In this document: positions 14,514-23,905 of the stretch, piece by piece
Layout of the letters: every line of letters starts with the position of its first letter
Numbering within the stretch: position 1 is the stretch's first letter
Source: Paenibacillus sp. CAA11
Lineage (GTDB): Bacteria; Bacillota; Bacilli; Paenibacillales; Paenibacillaceae
Reading direction: 5' to 3'
Assembly: GCF_003060825.1 (NCBI RefSeq)
Contig: NZ_CP028922.1
Coordinates: 4,824,411 to 4,888,410, forward strand
Length of the DNA stretch: 64,000 bases
The notes under the pieces: model-generated
What the model saw: the letters and a program-made list of their open reading frames with translations, nothing else
What the model was told of the DNA's origin: nothing
The model's database searches: none
Program-made: the position numbers and the translations under genes

Positions 14514-15815
14514 TTACTTGTTCGAATCCGTATCGCCTTCGTCCGCACCCGTTCCCTGGTCTTCGTCAATATCAGCATCCGCTGGCTTGTCGGTAAGCGT
14601 CACCGTGACGTGCTGAAGCTTCCCGTCCCGATAGAACCCGACTTCCATATCTTCGCCAATCTTCTTATCCTCATACAGATATTTGCGCAAATCCAAGGTC
14701 GATTCAATCGGATTCTTGTCGAGCTCGGTGATGACATCATTGAGCTCCAGCGCCGCCTTCGCTGCTGGGCCATGGGCCTCAAGAACGACCACGCCCTTCT
14801 TCACTGAGTCCGGCAGCTTCAGCTCTTTACGCTGCTCATCTGTAACCGGTGAATAAGGGTTATCGAGGTCAAGGGAATACACGCCCAGATAAGGGCGGGA
14901 AACCTTGCCGTCTAGCATCAGGTCATCGACGGTCTTCATAACCTCATTTACCGGAATGGCAAAGCCAATCCCTTCAACGCCCATATCGGAAATCTTCATC
15001 GTATTGATACCGATCACCTGGCCGTCAAGGTCTACCAGAGCGCCGCCACTGTTGCCTTCATTAATGGCCGCATCGGTCTGAATCACTTCCTGCTCCCAAT
15101 CATAGACGCCGTCCTGATTGATCGAGACCGGAATAATCCGGTTCGTATAGCTGATAATGCCGGAGGTCAGCGTGTCGCTAAGGCCGAGCGGATTGCCTAC
15201 AGCAATTACAGTCTCGCCCCAGCGCAGCTTCTTCGAATCGCCAATCTCAGCTACAGTATCAATACCTTTGTCCTCAATCTCAAGCAGTGCAATATCTGAT
15301 ACGGGGTCCTTACCGACAACTTTCGCTTTGATCGAGCTGCCGCTCACCGTCACCACTTCCAGATTATCGGCATCCGCGATCACGTGGTTATTCGTAACCA
15401 CATAGGCTTTGCCCTTCTCCTTCTTGATAACCACACCCGACCCCAAAGCCGCAGCATCACCCTTGGCATTCTCTGCTTCCTCTGCCGAAGCCTGGTGGTT
15501 CACAATGCTGACCACAGCCGGACGGACCTTGGCCGCAGCTTGAATCAACCGTTCATAAGGATCTCCTGAGCTGTGGATACCGGAACCTGAACGTGCACCA
15601 GCCTCTTGTGTCGTGGAGGGGAGGCCCGTAACGAAGCTGAACAGCAGTACAGCTACAACCGAGCTCAGTATGGAGCAGATCACGGCTATTTTCACAGTGG
15701 ATGAATTTCTGGGTCTGGACCTTCGCGGCGACCGCCACTTATGATCCGTCTCCTGGGCTTTGACGGCCCTTCTAGATACCTTGGTGGAATAAAAATCGTC
15801 GTCAAACAATCCCAT
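14514..15815 (-). CDS. membrane-anchored HtrA/DegP-type serine protease with PDZ domain
   Basis: A 433-residue S1C protease. A basic cytosolic N-terminus of about 40 residues is followed by one membrane helix (about 41-65), then an external trypsin-like domain with the triad His144 (NNHVIAD), Asp174 (SDIALLEI) and Ser256 (GNSGGAL). A single PDZ domain (about 310-405) and a low-complexity acidic tail follow. It degrades or refolds misfolded proteins at the outer face of the membrane. It corresponds to B. subtilis YyxA/HtrC, which is likewise downstream of yycJ in the wal cluster. A 577-bp gap plus a small plus-strand gene separate it from yycJ here, so it probably has its own promoter. GGGGAGAGG precedes the ATG. 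Confidence 0.92.
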   Translation of the reverse strand: MGLFDDDFYSTKVSRRAVKAQETDHKWRSPRRSRPRNSSTVKIAVICSILSSVVAVLLFSFVTGLPSTTQEAGARSGSGIHSSGDPYERLIQAAAKVRPAVVSIVNHQASAEEAENAKGDAAALGSGVVIKKEKGKAYVVTNNHVIADADNLEVVTVSGSSIKAKVVGKDPVSDIALLEIEDKGIDTVAEIGDSKKLRWGETVIAVGNPLGLSDTLTSGIISYTNRIIPVSINQDGVYDWEQEVIQTDAAINEGNSGGALVDLDGQVIGINTMKISDMGVEGIGFAIPVNEVMKTVDDLMLDGKVSRPYLGVYSLDLDNPYSPVTDEQRKELKLPDSVKKGVVVLEAHGPAAKAALELNDVITELDKNPIESTLDLRKYLYEDKKIGEDMEVGFYRDGKLQHVTVTLTDKPADADIDEDQGTGADEGDTDSNK

Positions 15816-16392
15816 CTTTAACCTCTCCCCTCCGTACTATGCCCCGGTCTTCTTCATGTAAAGCAAGTGCTTCCTGCCTTAGTGGACTGTCCGACTGTTT
15901 TCAATACCCTTACATGTATTTCAAGCGTATTTTCATATTCTTGGGCGTTAATCTGCCTCGCTTCAACCGTGAAATCCCTCACCATTGTATGCGGGAAGGT
16001 TCATGATATGCCCTAGGTTTATGGAAGTCGTCAAAACTCCCGAAAGACGCATGATCCAAGGTGCTTCATCTCTTGATTGTAGACGTGATCTTTCCCGAAT
16101 AAGTTACATGTAGCTTAAAGATTAAGCGCAGGAACTTATGGAATATTTGGAGCTGCTGAAGACTATACTAGTAACGTTTAATAGATTTATTTTAGCATAG
16201 CTTCCATATTCTTAGATGCCCTGGACCATCCGGGAAATAGAGGAAATTATCTTACATTCAACTTTACTCTCTTTTACCCTGATTTCAAGCGTCTCACCCG
16301 GATAAAATGATGAAAGACCAATTTTTTTATCGGAAGGGGTCATTATGCTTCAGAAAAATAGATAGATCATATTCAATTAGGAGGTTAACAAA
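15816..16392. other. 577-bp intergenic region between divergent genes
   Basis: No RNA gene, repeat or confident operator was recognised. It must carry the promoter of the HtrA-type gene on the minus strand and that of the small plus-strand gene at 16393. I saw no clear WalR box (paired TGTAA hexamers). Confidence 0.4.
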
Positions 16393-16599
16393 ATGGAATC
16401 TTCATTCTCTCCAATCCGTGAATTGCAGGTGCTCGCTAAGCTGGCCGATCTTAAGGATGACCATTACCACAATCTGCTGACCCTCAGCGCCTTGATGGAG
16501 CTGCTAGTTGATAAGGGGATCCTCACCCGTGAGGAGATCCAACAGAAGCTGGACAAGCTTGACGAATTCAGAGATCAGCCACCGTATCCCACGGTGTAG
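16393..16599 (+). CDS. small hypothetical protein, 3' end overlapping yycJ
   Basis: A 68-residue acidic helical protein with a very good ribosome site (TAGGAGG, 7 bases before the ATG). The segment LMELLVDKGILTREEIQQKLDKLD resembles the helical regulatory pieces found in several Firmicute small proteins, but I cannot name the family. There is no membrane helix or signal peptide. Its last 32 bases overlap the 3' end of yycJ on the opposite strand, so the two transcripts are convergent and antisense to each other. It splits the usual yycJ-htrA neighbourhood. Real gene likely; function unknown. Confidence 0.7.
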   Translation: MESSFSPIRELQVLAKLADLKDDHYHNLLTLSALMELLVDKGILTREEIQQKLDKLDEFRDQPPYPTV

Positions 16600-17374
16600 G
16601 CCGGTCATAATACGTGTCACACAGCTTGAATTCGCTGTCCTTATAGAAGCAGCCGCGGTCTTCCATGGCGTCCCGCACCGCCATCTTCGCCAGATCCAAC
16701 ATGTTGTGTTCCCGGCTGAGATGAGCGAGATATGCTCGCTTGGTGCGCCCGGTCAGGAGCTGGCTCATCACTTCCCCTGCCGCTTCGTTGGACAGATGCC
16801 CCATATCTCCGAGGATACGGCGCTTAATGTTCCAAGGATAACGGCCCATCCGCAGCATCTCAATGTCATGATTCGACTCCAGCACGAACACATCCGAATC
16901 GGCAATGGTCTGCATCACCCGGTCACTGGCATATCCCAGATCGGTAACCACGCTCAGCTTGGATTTGCCGTCATAGAAGCAGTAACCGACCGGCTCAGCG
17001 GCATCATGCGAGATGGGGAAAGACTCCACTCTGAGCGAACCGAAGTCCTTCGACTCCCCTGTGCCGAAGATGCGCCGATTCTCCTCGGCAATCGCCCCTA
17101 CTGGCTTCTCTATGGCTTCCCAAGTCTTCTCATTTGCATAGATGGGAAGGTTATATTTTCTCGCAACCGCACCCAGACCCTTAATATGATCTGAATGCTC
17201 ATGCGTTACTAGAATTCCGTTTAGCTGCTCGCCGGTTAGCTCCCGCTCCCGCAGAAGTTCATCGATCCGGCGGGCGCTAAAGCCTGCATCGATCATCAAT
17301 GTCGTGTCCCCGTAGTTGACCACCGTTGCATTGCCGGTAGATCCGCTCGACAGGACGGTAAAGCGTATACCCAT
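16568..17374 (-). CDS. yycJ: YycJ/WalJ MBL-fold metallo-hydrolase
   Basis: A 268-residue metallo-beta-lactamase-fold protein, the conserved fifth gene of the walRK operon. Metal motifs are THEHSDHIKGL (HxHxDH, near residue 60), SHDAAEPVGY, and late His/Asp ligands in HLSREHN. Work on B. subtilis YycJ suggests a nuclease/DNA-repair role and a link to cell division; the exact reaction is not settled. Start at the internal ATG 17374 (MGIRFTVLSSGSTGN) was chosen because family members begin so and AAAGGAG lies upstream; the longer frame intrudes on yycI. The 3' end overlaps the convergent small gene by 32 bp. Confidence 0.92.
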   Translation of the reverse strand: MGIRFTVLSSGSTGNATVVNYGDTTLMIDAGFSARRIDELLRERELTGEQLNGILVTHEHSDHIKGLGAVARKYNLPIYANEKTWEAIEKPVGAIAEENRRIFGTGESKDFGSLRVESFPISHDAAEPVGYCFYDGKSKLSVVTDLGYASDRVMQTIADSDVFVLESNHDIEMLRMGRYPWNIKRRILGDMGHLSNEAAGEVMSQLLTGRTKRAYLAHLSREHNMLDLAKMAVRDAMEDRGCFYKDSEFKLCDTYYDRPTPWDTVADL

Positions 17375-17394
17375 ATTCCCCATAACTCCTTTGC

Positions 17395-18138
17395 CTAACT
17401 CTTGGATTTGTCTGTGCCTGGACTGATCACGTCCCCGCTGATGCCTTGTACATAATAAATTTCTCCGCTCTCCAGAGTGAACCGCCATGCCGGGGCAGCG
17501 ACCTGCGCATCGGAATTGAACATTTCCCCATAATAGCCGAGCTCAATCGACTTAACGACCGAGCCCTCCGGCAAATAATTGTCGACCAGATTGCCCAGCG
17601 CCTTGGATGCCGACAGCACCCGCTGCCGCTTCTCCTCGCCGAGCGAGTTGATCTCGATCGACTGCTGCCGATAAGAGGTGATCCGCTGATCGCTGTAATG
17701 CAGCTCCAGATTAACCCGGAAGAGCGGCCAGCCGTCCTCCACCAGTGGATGCAGTACAAAGGTCCCCTCCCGGCTCTCCACCGGATCATACTGATAGTTA
17801 GCAATCCCCGGTATGCTCGCAGACAGCTCGGAGACCAGCTCCTTCGGCGAGAAGATCAGCTTGCTGTATACCGGCTGCGGAAGGGTCGTCTCCTTCTGTG
17901 TATCCTCATCCAAGAAGCGATAATTAATCTTCTGCAGCTCCGGCGTCTCGGTCGGAATCTGCGCCGTTACCTTGATATTCTTGTCTTCCATCACCCGCTG
18001 TGTATTTTCCGCCAGAGAGGTTAGGTCGGGATTGGCATCCGCCTGCTCGCGCAGGTCCATCCATAGCTGGTAGCCAAGCACCAAATTCAGCAGGAGGAAC
18101 GCATATATCAACACATTTTTGGCTCTGCCCCAATCCAT
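17395..18138 (-). CDS. yycI: WalK regulatory membrane protein YycI
   Basis: A 247-residue bitopic protein: a short cytosolic start (MDWGRAKNVL), one membrane helix (IYAFLLLNLVLGYQLW) and a large external domain. In B. subtilis YycI and YycH bind the WalK sensor kinase through their membrane helices and hold its activity down. Position, length and topology match that role. AGGAGGGT precedes the ATG; the gap to yycH is 19 bp and to yycJ 20 bp, so all are co-transcribed. Sequence conservation of this family is low, so the call rests on operon position and architecture together. Confidence 0.9.
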   Translation of the reverse strand: MDWGRAKNVLIYAFLLLNLVLGYQLWMDLREQADANPDLTSLAENTQRVMEDKNIKVTAQIPTETPELQKINYRFLDEDTQKETTLPQPVYSKLIFSPKELVSELSASIPGIANYQYDPVESREGTFVLHPLVEDGWPLFRVNLELHYSDQRITSYRQQSIEINSLGEEKRQRVLSASKALGNLVDNYLPEGSVVKSIELGYYGEMFNSDAQVAAPAWRFTLESGEIYYVQGISGDVISPGTDKSKS

Positions 18139-18157
18139 GTCTTCCTACCCTCCTGCC

Positions 18158-19435
18158 TTATGGCAATATTCGTTCGCTGCCATCATGCAGCTTAACTACC
18201 CATACCGGGGTCAGCGTTAAGCCTGACTTGTCCAGCTTCGGTTGATATGCAGGGTACAGCTTGATGACCTGGCCCTCTTTGGCTGCAGCCGCAATCCGGC
18301 GCTTAAGTTCTTCCCCGCCGGGCAGTCTCACCACCTGCTTTGCCCGATTCTCTTCCTTCAAGTACAGCAGCGACCGTTCATAGCTTGTGGTTGTACCCTG
18401 ACGCATCTCAAGCTGCATGACACCGTAGTGAAAATCCGGCATATCAATAATCGGGTATGCTCCGTAATACTGTTGGAACAGTACCGTCTGGCGCCCGTCC
18501 GTCTCGTCACTCAGCCTGATCAGATAGCGTCCGCTCCAGCCGCCATGCTGGTTCACGAACTCCACGGCAGACAGTGCGTTCTTCTCCGGACTGTTCTCTC
18601 CGGCAGACGCAGCCGCGGGATCCGTGTAATTCATCCAGTTCTGATCTTGGCGAACCTGAAGGCTTCGCTTCGAATCCGTGTAAATTTCCGAATTGTCCTT
18701 CTCCCTAATATTTCGAGTGATGCTCGGATCGAAGAACAAGCTGCGCTGCATCTGCTCTACGGTGTATTTTCCAACCTCCAAGCTAACCTTGGCCGTATCC
18801 AGCGGCTTATCAGGAATGTAGTACGTTCCGTTCACCAGCGTATAAGGCGTCCAGTTCTTGCCGAAGGCCACATGCTGCTTCAGATCCTGTACTGTAAAAT
18901 CCGCCTTTGTAGCTTCGTACACCACATCACCCTGTGCGCTGAAGAAGAACACCCGCACCTTGTCTTCCCCTTTATCGGTATATATGAAAATTCGGCTAAT
19001 ACTCTCTCCATCAAGCAGCGGATCATCTGCAATCTGCATCACCTTCTGCAGAAGCGGAACTGGAATACCGCTGCCGAATTGCAGCTCGATCCCCTGATCC
19101 TCATTGCGAATTCGGGACCAGTCGGTATTCATCGTCACCCCCCGCTGAAATCCATCCATCAGCCGGCCCTGAAGCCGCCCGAAGATCAGATTATAGAAGG
19201 TCGAGTTAGGGTAGAACACCGTATGCTTGCTGTTGCCCATATGAATGATCATCTGCTCCGGGTAGACCAAATCAGCTGCGGCCAGCTGTGTACCCATATT
19301 GTCTGTCGCCACATAGTCTTCCCCTGACTTGACGACAGGGTTGCTGCCCGGCAGACGGTAAATGAGGAAGTAGCTCTGCAGAAGGCTGATCGCGATGAGC
19401 AGTGCAAGTATCCCTGTCTTCACGGTCTCTTTCAT
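18158..19435 (-). CDS. yycH: WalK regulatory membrane protein YycH
   Basis: A 425-residue membrane-anchored external protein: N-terminal helix (ILALLIAISLLQSYFLIYRL) then a large two-domain external region. YycH partners YycI in restraining WalK. Its ATG at 19435 overlaps the walK stop in an ATGA junction, showing translational coupling. Length and position match Bacillales orthologues. The C-terminal YycH-type region (KLYPAYQPKLDKSGLTLTPVWVVKL) is recognisable. Confidence 0.92.
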   Translation of the reverse strand: MKETVKTGILALLIAISLLQSYFLIYRLPGSNPVVKSGEDYVATDNMGTQLAAADLVYPEQMIIHMGNSKHTVFYPNSTFYNLIFGRLQGRLMDGFQRGVTMNTDWSRIRNEDQGIELQFGSGIPVPLLQKVMQIADDPLLDGESISRIFIYTDKGEDKVRVFFFSAQGDVVYEATKADFTVQDLKQHVAFGKNWTPYTLVNGTYYIPDKPLDTAKVSLEVGKYTVEQMQRSLFFDPSITRNIREKDNSEIYTDSKRSLQVRQDQNWMNYTDPAAASAGENSPEKNALSAVEFVNQHGGWSGRYLIRLSDETDGRQTVLFQQYYGAYPIIDMPDFHYGVMQLEMRQGTTTSYERSLLYLKEENRAKQVVRLPGGEELKRRIAAAAKEGQVIKLYPAYQPKLDKSGLTLTPVWVVKLHDGSERILP

Positions 19436-21264
19436 GCCTCCTCACCTCCCTCTTCCAGCAGAGGCAGCGTGAAGGTCACCTTCGTGCCCTGGCCAAGCTC
19501 AGATTGAAGGAAGATGGTGCCTCCGTGCGCTTTCACAATTTCCCGGGCAATGGATAGGCCGAGTCCGGTGCCGCCCATATTGCGGGAACGGGCCTTGTCC
19601 ACCCGGTAGAAGCGCTCGAAGATGCGCTCCAGGTCCTTCTTCGGAATGCCGGTACCGGTATCCTCCACAGATACCTCCAGGTAGTCCTCCGTTCCCTTGC
19701 GGGCCTCAATGGTAATCCACCCACCATCCGGTGTATATTTCATGGCATTGGAGATCAGGTTATCGAGCACCTGGTCAATCTGGTCACGATCCATCCAGGC
19801 GGCCCCAACCCCTTCACCCACTGAAATAACGGATTGAATGCCCTTCTGCTGCATTTGAAAAGAAAACCGGTCAGCCACATCCTCCAGCATCTCCATCAGG
19901 TCGGTGCGCTGCTTGCGCAGCGGCGCCTCCTTAGAGTCCAGACGCGACAAGTGCAGCAGATCCGTAACGAGCCGGATCATCCGCTCCGTCTCATTCTGGA
20001 TGACGCCGATGAAGCGCGAGCCCAGCTCCGGCTCCTGCATCGCTCCATCTTCAAGAGCTTCCGTATAGCTCTTGATCGTAGTCAGCGGCGTCCGCAGCTC
20101 ATGCGATACGTTCGCAACGAACTCCCGCCGCGATGCTTCCAGCTTCTCCTGCTCCGTGACGTCCTGCAGCATGACGATCGCGCCGATCATGCCGACCTCG
20201 CGCCGGTGCAGCGGCGTAAAGGTGGCGCGAATGATCGATTCGCCGCCCTCGGGCGTGCCGCGCATAAGCAGTCGCGGCGGCAGCGAGCCTCTAGCCAGGT
20301 CTGCCTGATCTTCCTCCGGCAGACCCAGCAGCTCGGTCACGCTGCGCCCAAGCTCTTCGCCGCCTGCTTCCAAGAGCGCGCTCGCGCGGCGGTTCATCAG
20401 GATGACCTTCCCGGTCTCATCCGTTGCAATCACGCCGTCGCTCATATTAGTCAGGATCGAAGCGAGCTTCTCCTTCTCCTCTTCGTTCTGAGCCAGGGCA
20501 TCGCGCAGCCGGCTTGTCATATAATTAAAGGCCTTGCTAAGCTGGCCGATCTCGTCATTGCCCAGCACAGGCATCTGCTGGTCGAACTTCCCCTCTGCCA
20601 CAGCTGTTGCTCGCCGGGTCAGCTCCTTGATCGGCGAGGTTATCGTATGGGCAAGAATAACGCCCAGCACGGCGGTCAGCCCCAATGCAAGTAGAATGCC
20701 CGAGATGAAGATTCCGTTAATGCGCTCCATCGTGCTGTACAGATCGCTCATTGAAGCGGCAATATAGATTGCGCCTACGATCTTCCCATCACTGAGCACG
20801 GGCTTGGCGACAACCTTCTTGCGAATGTTATCGTCATCAATAATGTATTCTTCATTATCACTGATTCCCTGCAGTGCCCGGCTGACCACGGTCTGTGTAT
20901 TCTTACGCCCGACATAATCGGCATGCGACGGCTTGGAAGTCGTCAGCACCTTGCCTCCCGGGTCCAGCACCTGAATTTCGGCCCCGTTAATATTGAACAG
21001 ATTATTTACGAGCACCCGCAGGTTATCCAGCGATTCATCCCCTGAAGCGGTAGTGCTGGCAGCAGCCCCGCCAAGGTTCTGCGCAGCCAGCACGGAGAGC
21101 AGCTCGGCCCGCTCCTGCAGGTCCTTCGTGAAGTTGCTCGTCAGTGAGTTCTTCATAGCGCTGACGAAATACACCCCGATCAGCTGCATCGCAATCAGGA
21201 TCAGGAGAACATATATCATGATCAGCCTGGCCTGAATGGTGCGGAAGAATGAGCGAAGCCGCAT
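19432..21264 (-). CDS. walK: sensor histidine kinase WalK
   Basis: A 610-residue kinase with the full WalK layout: membrane helix 1 (about residues 8-32), external Cache/PDC-like domain (35-175), helix 2 (GILLALGLTAVLGVILAHTI), HAMP, PAS (LASILTNMSDGVIATDETGKVILMN), HisKA with the phospho-acceptor His in ANVSHELRTPLTTIKSY, and the ATPase domain (N box LISNAMKYTP, DTGTGIPKKDLERIFERFYR, GGTGLGLSIA). It senses cell-wall state and phosphorylates WalR; the system is essential in B. subtilis and S. aureus. Start at 21264, one base after the walR stop, follows GGTGGG; a GTG- or ATG-led longer frame is less likely. Confidence 0.96.
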   Translation of the reverse strand: MRLRSFFRTIQARLIMIYVLLILIAMQLIGVYFVSAMKNSLTSNFTKDLQERAELLSVLAAQNLGGAAASTTASGDESLDNLRVLVNNLFNINGAEIQVLDPGGKVLTTSKPSHADYVGRKNTQTVVSRALQGISDNEEYIIDDDNIRKKVVAKPVLSDGKIVGAIYIAASMSDLYSTMERINGIFISGILLALGLTAVLGVILAHTITSPIKELTRRATAVAEGKFDQQMPVLGNDEIGQLSKAFNYMTSRLRDALAQNEEEKEKLASILTNMSDGVIATDETGKVILMNRRASALLEAGGEELGRSVTELLGLPEEDQADLARGSLPPRLLMRGTPEGGESIIRATFTPLHRREVGMIGAIVMLQDVTEQEKLEASRREFVANVSHELRTPLTTIKSYTEALEDGAMQEPELGSRFIGVIQNETERMIRLVTDLLHLSRLDSKEAPLRKQRTDLMEMLEDVADRFSFQMQQKGIQSVISVGEGVGAAWMDRDQIDQVLDNLISNAMKYTPDGGWITIEARKGTEDYLEVSVEDTGTGIPKKDLERIFERFYRVDKARSRNMGGTGLGLSIAREIVKAHGGTIFLQSELGQGTKVTFTLPLLEEGGEEA

Positions 21265-21265
21265 G

Positions 21266-21976
21266 CTAGAACCCACCTGTCTTGGTACTGCGTATCAAAT
21301 AGCCAAGCCCCCGCCGGGTCAGAATGACCTCCGGCTTGCTCGGATCATCTTCAATTTTCTCGCGCAGACGCCGGATCGTCACATCCACCGTCCGCACATC
21401 CCCGAAATACTCGAAACCCCAGACAGCCTGAAGCAGATGCTCCCGGGTCATGACCTTGCCCGCGTTGCGGGCCATATAATAGAGAAGCTCATACTCTCTG
21501 TGCGTCAGATCCAGCGGCTCTCCATTCTTATACACCGTGTACATATCCGTGTCGATAAAGAGATCGAACAAATGAAGTCCCTGTTTCGCATCTTCCCCAC
21601 TGTCCAGCAGCTTGCTCTGCCGGCGCATCTGTGCCTTGACGCGTGCCAGCAGCTCCCGGGCGCTAAATGGCTTGGTCACATAGTCGTCAGCGCCAAGCTC
21701 AAGACCGAGCACCTTGTCGATCTCCCCATCCTTCGCCGTCAGCATAATAATAGGCGTCTCAAGCTTGGTACGTACCTCGCGGCATACATCCATGCCGTCC
21801 TTCCCCGGAAGCATCAGATCCAGCAGAATCAGGTCAGGACGCTCCGAGAAGGCCAGGTCTACCGCCTGAATGCCATCAAAGGCCAGAATGACCTCATAGC
21901 CCTCTTTTTCCAGATTAAATTTCAATATATCCGCAATGGGTTGTTCATCGTCTACTACCAGGATTTTTCCCTGCAT
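21266..21976 (-). CDS. walR: response regulator WalR
   Basis: A 236-residue OmpR/PhoB-type response regulator. The receiver domain has the phosphorylation site Asp53 ([13 protein letters not shown]), the acidic pair DDE near residue 10 and Lys in [10 protein letters not shown]. The winged-helix output domain covers about 130-233 ([47 protein letters not shown]). It controls autolysin and wall-metabolism genes. The ATG at 21976 ([18 protein letters not shown]) matches orthologue starts; a TTG three codons earlier is also possible because AGGTGA suits both. It is the first gene of walR-walK-yycH-yycI-yycJ. Confidence 0.96.
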   Translation of the reverse strand: MQGKILVVDDEQPIADILKFNLEKEGYEVILAFDGIQAVDLAFSERPDLILLDLMLPGKDGMDVCREVRTKLETPIIMLTAKDGEIDKVLGLELGADDYVTKPFSARELLARVKAQMRRQSKLLDSGEDAKQGLHLFDLFIDTDMYTVYKNGEPLDLTHREYELLYYMARNAGKVMTREHLLQAVWGFEYFGDVRTVDVTIRRLREKIEDDPSKPEVILTRRGLGYLIRSTKTGGF

Positions 21977-22100
21977 TTCTCTCAATTCACCTCATCATAT
22001 CAGGCGTTGATTCACTTGTATTTATTCTACCATACCTTGAGGGTGCATCCTAAGCTATCCTATAAATCACCAGAAATACCGGACGATAAGTGCAGCCATA

Positions 22101-22138
22101 AACAAGGGGCATGGCTTCTACGAGCCATGCCCCTTGTT
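22101..22138 (-). terminator. 16-bp perfect-stem terminator of the M23 peptidase gene
   Basis: AACAAGGGGCATGGCT (22101-22116) pairs perfectly with AGCCATGCCCCTTGTT (22123-22138) around TCTACG. It lies immediately after the M23 peptidase stop and upstream of the walR promoter, and it isolates the two units. Confidence 0.85.
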
Positions 22139-22140
22139 TA

Positions 22141-23649
22141 TTATAGATATTTCATCGGGTTCTGCAGCTGCCCACCCTTGTGAATTTCGAAATGAAGATG
22201 CGGGCCTGTCGAGCGCCCGGTACTGCCCATAACGCCAATGGAAGCACCCTTCTGCACCTTGGCTCCCTGCTTCACCGTAATTTTGCTGAGATGTCCGTAC
22301 AGCGTCTCATATCCGTTCTTATGATCGATAATAATGACATTCCCATAACCGCTCTTCGTTCCAGCGAACGTGACCACTCCAGCATCCGCAGCCATAATTG
22401 TGCGATTGGAGGAAACAAGGTCTACCCCCTTATGCAGCTTGCCCCAACGCTGTCCATAGCTGCTGCTCATCGACGCACTCGACAGCGGCCAGGCGAACTG
22501 GCCGGAGCCCTCGCCCAGCACAAGCGTCCCCTTGACCACAATGCGCGGCTGCGGCTGCTTGACGACCTCTTGACCCAGCCATTCCTCCTGAATGACCTGA
22601 CCGTTCTCCTTCGTCACGCGGTAGCTCATCGTCTTGAGTCCACTTTGGCCCTGAGAGGCGACAATCGTCTTCCCGGCCTTCAGCTTCGCATTCTTGCGCA
22701 CAATCACTGTCGGTTCCGTTACGATCTGCTCCTGCACACGCTCCACCGTTTTAACGGTAAGCGACGGCTTGGCCGCCTTGATCGTCAGCTGGGTTCCGAT
22801 CTGCATCGTCCGTTCCTCAACCCCCGGATTCTGGTGGAAAATAGACTTGTAGGACACGCCAAAGCGCTTGGCGATGGAAGTGATCGTGTCCCCCTCCTGA
22901 ACCTCATATACAATCGGAGTGACTTCACCTTGTAGGATGCGGGCCACCGCCGCCTTCGTATCCAGTACCTTGTCCGGGGTAGTTTCTACCGCAGCCTGTT
23001 CAATCTTCTCTTTAATCACAGCGGATTCAAGCTTCGGGGATGAAGCCGCCGTGGCAGCCTTACTGGAAGAAGTCGATACCTTTTTCACTTTGGACTCCAA
23101 AGTTGTCTGCTCTCCAGCCGGTATGTACTTATTCTTTACCTGCTTAAGTACCGCTTCCGCCGTGGCCTGATCCTTAACGACTCCAATCACTTTTCCATCC
23201 ACCTTCAGCGCCACACCAGAAGCATGGGACTTCAGCTGCTTATCCAGCTTGGCAATGGCCGTGTGACCGTCAACCTCGGCTTTGTAGGCTTTGTCCAGCA
23301 CGGTGGATACGCCTTCTGTCTCCAGTACCATATTGGCCCCTGGGTACTTCTTCGCGAACTCCTCCTGCTTCTTCTCATATAGCGCTGTAAGTTCCTTCTT
23401 ATCCTTAATCGTTCCAATCTCTTGTCCATCCAGATAGACACGATAGAAAGGAACCTTATTCGCTTCGACATACTGCTGTCCCACGAGCAGCAGGCTGCCT
23501 GCAAGCAATACACCTCCGGCTGTGATCCACAGTTTGCGTGAATTCCGCTTTATCCAAGACGACGCTAACACTTTGCCCTGCGCTGCCTCTTGACTCTGCA
23601 GGTCTTGATCCAGGTCAACTGCCTTACCCTTCTTCTTGAACCCTTTCAT
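22141..23649 (-). CDS. membrane-anchored M23 (lysostaphin-type) peptidase with LysM and G5 domains
   Basis: A 502-residue cell-wall hydrolase. Domains in order: basic cytosolic start, one membrane helix (KLWITAGGVLLAGSLLLVG, about 37-57), an extended external region, a LysM domain (YEVQEGDTITSIAKRFGVSYKSIFHQNP, about 250-295), a G5-like domain (about 300-375), and a C-terminal M23 peptidase domain. Its zinc ligands are in HKGVDLV and HLHFEIH. It should cut peptide cross-links of peptidoglycan. The start at 23649 follows AAAGGAG; a longer frame includes leader RNA. Its position directly before walR in the WalRK neighbourhood, and its structured leader, suggest controlled expression. Confidence 0.9.
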   Translation of the reverse strand: MKGFKKKGKAVDLDQDLQSQEAAQGKVLASSWIKRNSRKLWITAGGVLLAGSLLLVGQQYVEANKVPFYRVYLDGQEIGTIKDKKELTALYEKKQEEFAKKYPGANMVLETEGVSTVLDKAYKAEVDGHTAIAKLDKQLKSHASGVALKVDGKVIGVVKDQATAEAVLKQVKNKYIPAGEQTTLESKVKKVSTSSSKAATAASSPKLESAVIKEKIEQAAVETTPDKVLDTKAAVARILQGEVTPIVYEVQEGDTITSIAKRFGVSYKSIFHQNPGVEERTMQIGTQLTIKAAKPSLTVKTVERVQEQIVTEPTVIVRKNAKLKAGKTIVASQGQSGLKTMSYRVTKENGQVIQEEWLGQEVVKQPQPRIVVKGTLVLGEGSGQFAWPLSSASMSSSYGQRWGKLHKGVDLVSSNRTIMAADAGVVTFAGTKSGYGNVIIIDHKNGYETLYGHLSKITVKQGAKVQKGASIGVMGSTGRSTGPHLHFEIHKGGQLQNPMKYL

Positions 23650-23678
23650 GCTAATCTCCTTTATGTTCCCATACTTTC

Positions 23679-23774
23679 GCACAAGGATTGCCTTTCGCCG
23701 ACCCAATTCCCTGTGCCAGACCCGGCACTTTAGCCGGATTTCCTGCTGGGCGGGTGACAGTTCACCCCTAGCCC
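23679..23774 (-). promoter_or_regulatory. structured leader RNA of the M23 peptidase gene, riboswitch-like
   Basis: Three helices are visible in about 100 nt upstream of the start. One is GGGC/GCCC plus GGGTGA/TCACCC (23748-23774). One is GTGCC/GGCAC (23713-23728), which excludes an alternative CCGGC/GCCGG (23722-23737). The last is a long imperfect stem GCACAAGGATTG with CAATTCCCTGTGC (23679-23716), which ends about 30 nt before the ATG. Mutually exclusive helices are typical of regulatory RNAs. The conserved core of the c-di-AMP (ydaO) riboswitch, often found before wall hydrolases, is not present, so the class is unknown. Confidence 0.4.
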
Positions 23775-23882
23775 AATCTCTAATCTATGACAGAAAATAG
23801 TTTCAAAATTTTAACCTTTTACGACACTGTTCTACTTTATCATAGTCGCTTTATGCATTTCAACTTTTGCTAATAACGCCAA

Positions 23883-23905
23883 AAACCCGCGCCAGGCGCG
23901 GGTTT
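23883..23905 (-). terminator. intrinsic terminator after the gene at 23999
   Basis: AAACCCGCGCC (23883-23893) and GGCGCGGGTTT (23895-23905) form a near-perfect palindrome; on the minus strand it ends in TTTTTGG. It lies 95 bases after the stop of the membrane-anchored hypothetical gene. Confidence 0.75.

Noticed and set aside
23650..23830. c-di-AMP (ydaO/yuaA) riboswitch before the M23 peptidase
   Set aside because: A GGGGTGAA stretch is present, but the conserved CCGAATCCGTCAGCTAACC core is not. I report only a structured leader.
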